Assembly (NCBI GenBank): GCA_013002105.1
Contig: JABDKS010000466.1
Coordinates: 1 to 7,639 of the forward strand
From: Pirellulaceae bacterium
Lineage (GTDB): Bacteria > Planctomycetota > Planctomycetia > Pirellulales > Pirellulaceae
Length of the DNA stretch: 7,639 bases
Direction of reading: 5' to 3'
Position 1 is the stretch's first letter. Every line of letters starts with the position of its first letter. This document shows positions 6,181-7,639 of the stretch, in pieces. A program made the translations under genes and the position numbers. The notes beneath the pieces are model-generated. The model searched no databases. It saw nothing but the letters and a program-made list of their open reading frames with translations, and was not told the origin of the DNA.

Positions 6181-7639
6181 TCAGATCGCTGAATCGAGCT
6201 CCCAATTAGCCAACGCTCGATCGGCGGCTTCGGCAGAATCACCGGCTTCGTCTGCGTCGGAACCATTACCCGCAGCCAGGTTGGATGCAGCGCTTTGAGA
6301 ATCAAACGACGCAACCTTTTCGCCACTGCTACTCAGAGGCTGGGATAATGCTTCATCGACGCCCTCTGATGCCAGAGTGGACGTATCACCCGACGTCGAA
6401 CCACCGATGACGTCCGACGCCGCACCATCATTTGTTTCACCCGAAAGGATGAACCTCGACTGGGCGACTTCGGCGGCCGCGTTGATCACGAATAATAGAT
6501 CCGATGGCGTCACTTCGTTGTTCCCGTTGGGATCAAAATACAGACCGGGCCAGACATCGACGGTCAGCGGATCGGGCAGACCTTGCGATTGGCCGAGTCC
6601 ATGTAGCCGAGTCAACTCGATAATCACCGAAATGATATCACCTGGATTGACGGTCCCATTGTTATCGATGTCGGCGGGATTGACCAAGTTTTGCCACGCG
6701 TGCGGAAACTCGGTATCGAATACTTGTCCTCCAATCACATTTCGAACTTGACGAACAAAGCGTCCGTCGACAACCGACGTTGCGCCAATGCGCCACTGGG
6801 CTTGATCGCGAAACACAATCGCGTCCTTTTCACCGCCCAAGACTTGCACGGTACCATTGGTCGAAAGCGTCGTGATCGCTTGGGCGTCTACATGGAGTTG
6901 GTTCACACTCACGTCACGCAAGTCGATGCCGTGAAGATTGCGTGCCGTTACATTGCCATCGGCCGCGAGGTTCAGTGGACCATCGGCACCGCGTACGTTC
7001 AGCCAATTTTCGCCACCACCACCGTGAACACTCAGGCCGCCCGGTGGGATCACGTTTCCACCGCTTTGATCGAGCGTGATCAGGTTGTTGCCGAGATTGC
7101 CGTGGATCTCCAATCGTTCGACACTGCCATGGGGAACATTCAACAGATCCGACGAATTTCCACGAATGACGGTGTTACCGCCGACAGCCAATAGTGTCGA
7201 TGCCGATTCGACCAACTCAACTGAAACGGGGCCGGCAGACTGACCATTGCGAATCGTAACGACATAGTCCTCCACTTCGCCCCCGTTGACAGGACCGGTG
7301 GGCAAACTCAATCCATTGGGGCTCAACCGAAATCGCGCCACTGTTTCACCTGGCACGGCGTTGGTCGGCACCGTGAAAGCAACTGCATTCGCGCCAGCCT
7401 GGACAGCGCGACCGCTGGTGATTTTTTCGCCGGCATCCAACCAGTCTCCGTCGCCATTGAAATCGATCCAGGCGTCGAGAACGCCGGCCTGGGTTGCGGT
7501 GACAGTGAGATTGCTGTTGTTGCAGGCGACCAGCATGTCGTCGAAGCTGACGCCATCCTCATCGTCGCCGGCGACGCTGCAGACACCGACGGTGGTGGTT
7601 CCACTACCGGCATCGTCGCCGTCGGCGAGCGGGCCGGCC
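6181..7639 (-). CDS. Secreted GEVED-domain and dockerin-like protein (5' end outside window)
   Basis: The frame is open from the right edge to TGA at 6181-6183, about 486 codons, so the start is missing. The first part is a GEVED domain (about 7245-7590): DDEDGVSFDD, WIDFNGDGDWLDAGEKI, ARFRLS and GEVEDYVVTI are diagnostic. The middle (about 6700-7240) is Gly/Asn/Leu-rich, resembling beta-helix surface repeats, with no firm family call. Near 6470-6681 lie two dockerin type I-like calcium loops, DIDNNGTVNPGD and DPNGNNEVTPSDLL, each followed by a short helix, as in many planctomycete exported proteins. The last 90 or so residues are a low-complexity Ser/Ala/Asp/Glu-rich tail ending ELDSAI. The likely location is outside the cell. 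It lies upstream of the B12 promoter and riboswitch, so it probably belongs to a separate transcription unit. Confidence 0.9.
   Translation of the reverse strand, partial: AGPLADGDDAGSGTTTVGVCSVAGDDEDGVSFDDMLVACNNSNLTVTATQAGVLDAWIDFNGDGDWLDAGEKITSGRAVQAGANAVAFTVPTNAVPGETVARFRLSPNGLSLPTGPVNGGEVEDYVVTIRNGQSAGPVSVELVESASTLLAVGGNTVIRGNSSDLLNVPHGSVERLEIHGNLGNNLITLDQSGGNVIPPGGLSVHGGGGENWLNVRGADGPLNLAADGNVTARNLHGIDLRDVSVNQLHVDAQAITTLSTNGTVQVLGGEKDAIVFRDQAQWRIGATSVVDGRFVRQVRNVIGGQVFDTEFPHAWQNLVNPADIDNNGTVNPGDIISVIIELTRLHGLGQSQGLPDPLTVDVWPGLYFDPNGNNEVTPSDLLFVINAAAEVAQSRFILSGETNDGAASDVIGGSTSGDTSTLASEGVDEALSQPLSSSGEKVASFDSQSAASNLAAGNGSDADEAGDSAEAADRALANWELDSAI

Noticed and set aside
6691..7194. 167-residue open frame on the plus strand
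   Set aside because: It is opposite the GEVED/dockerin-like gene, which has family motifs on the minus strand.

Overview
The window looks like the genome of a planctomycete, most likely Pirellulaceae (Rhodopirellula-like). The evidence is a prepilin-type DUF1559 protein with a C-terminal H-x9-DG motif, a giant secreted protein whose N-terminus carries an LEPR-xLL-like motif (LETRQLLAG), and a GEVED plus dockerin-like surface protein. GC content is moderate and Shine-Dalgarno sequences are weak or absent. This assignment is inference from protein style, not a database match.

Every gene I can support lies on the minus strand, so transcription runs from high to low coordinates. From the right edge: (1) the C-terminal part of a secreted GEVED/dockerin-like protein (6181-7639, its start lies outside the window). 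(2) A non-coding stretch of about 590 bases (5589-6180) with a sigma70-like promoter (TTGACA, 17-base spacer, TAAGTT), a clear cobalamin (AdoCbl/B12) riboswitch (about 5746-5987) and an expression platform ending in a terminator-like hairpin plus six U. (3) A DUF1559 pilin-like protein (4737-5588). (4) After a 97-base gap, the first 1546 codons of a giant surface protein (1-4639, running off the left edge).

The giant protein is ordered as follows: arginine-rich LEPR-xLL-type N-terminus; an extracellular domain of a type I associate with Bacteroidota cell-surface proteins; a DUF4465 domain; two Calx-beta-like modules; a second DUF4465; about two more Calx-beta-like modules; a third DUF4465; two more Calx-beta-like modules; window edge. 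DUF4465 copies 2 and 3 each interrupt a Calx-beta-like module after its first strand, so they appear to be nested insertions.

The main idea from this window is that the B12 riboswitch, the pilin-like protein and the multi-DUF4465 surface protein form one B12-responsive unit. DUF4465 is, as I recall, common near cobalamin uptake genes in Bacteroidota. A planctomycete cell-surface system for capturing cobalamin is therefore a reasonable hypothesis. No transporter (BtuB/BtuCDF) is visible here, and the B12-binding role is inference.
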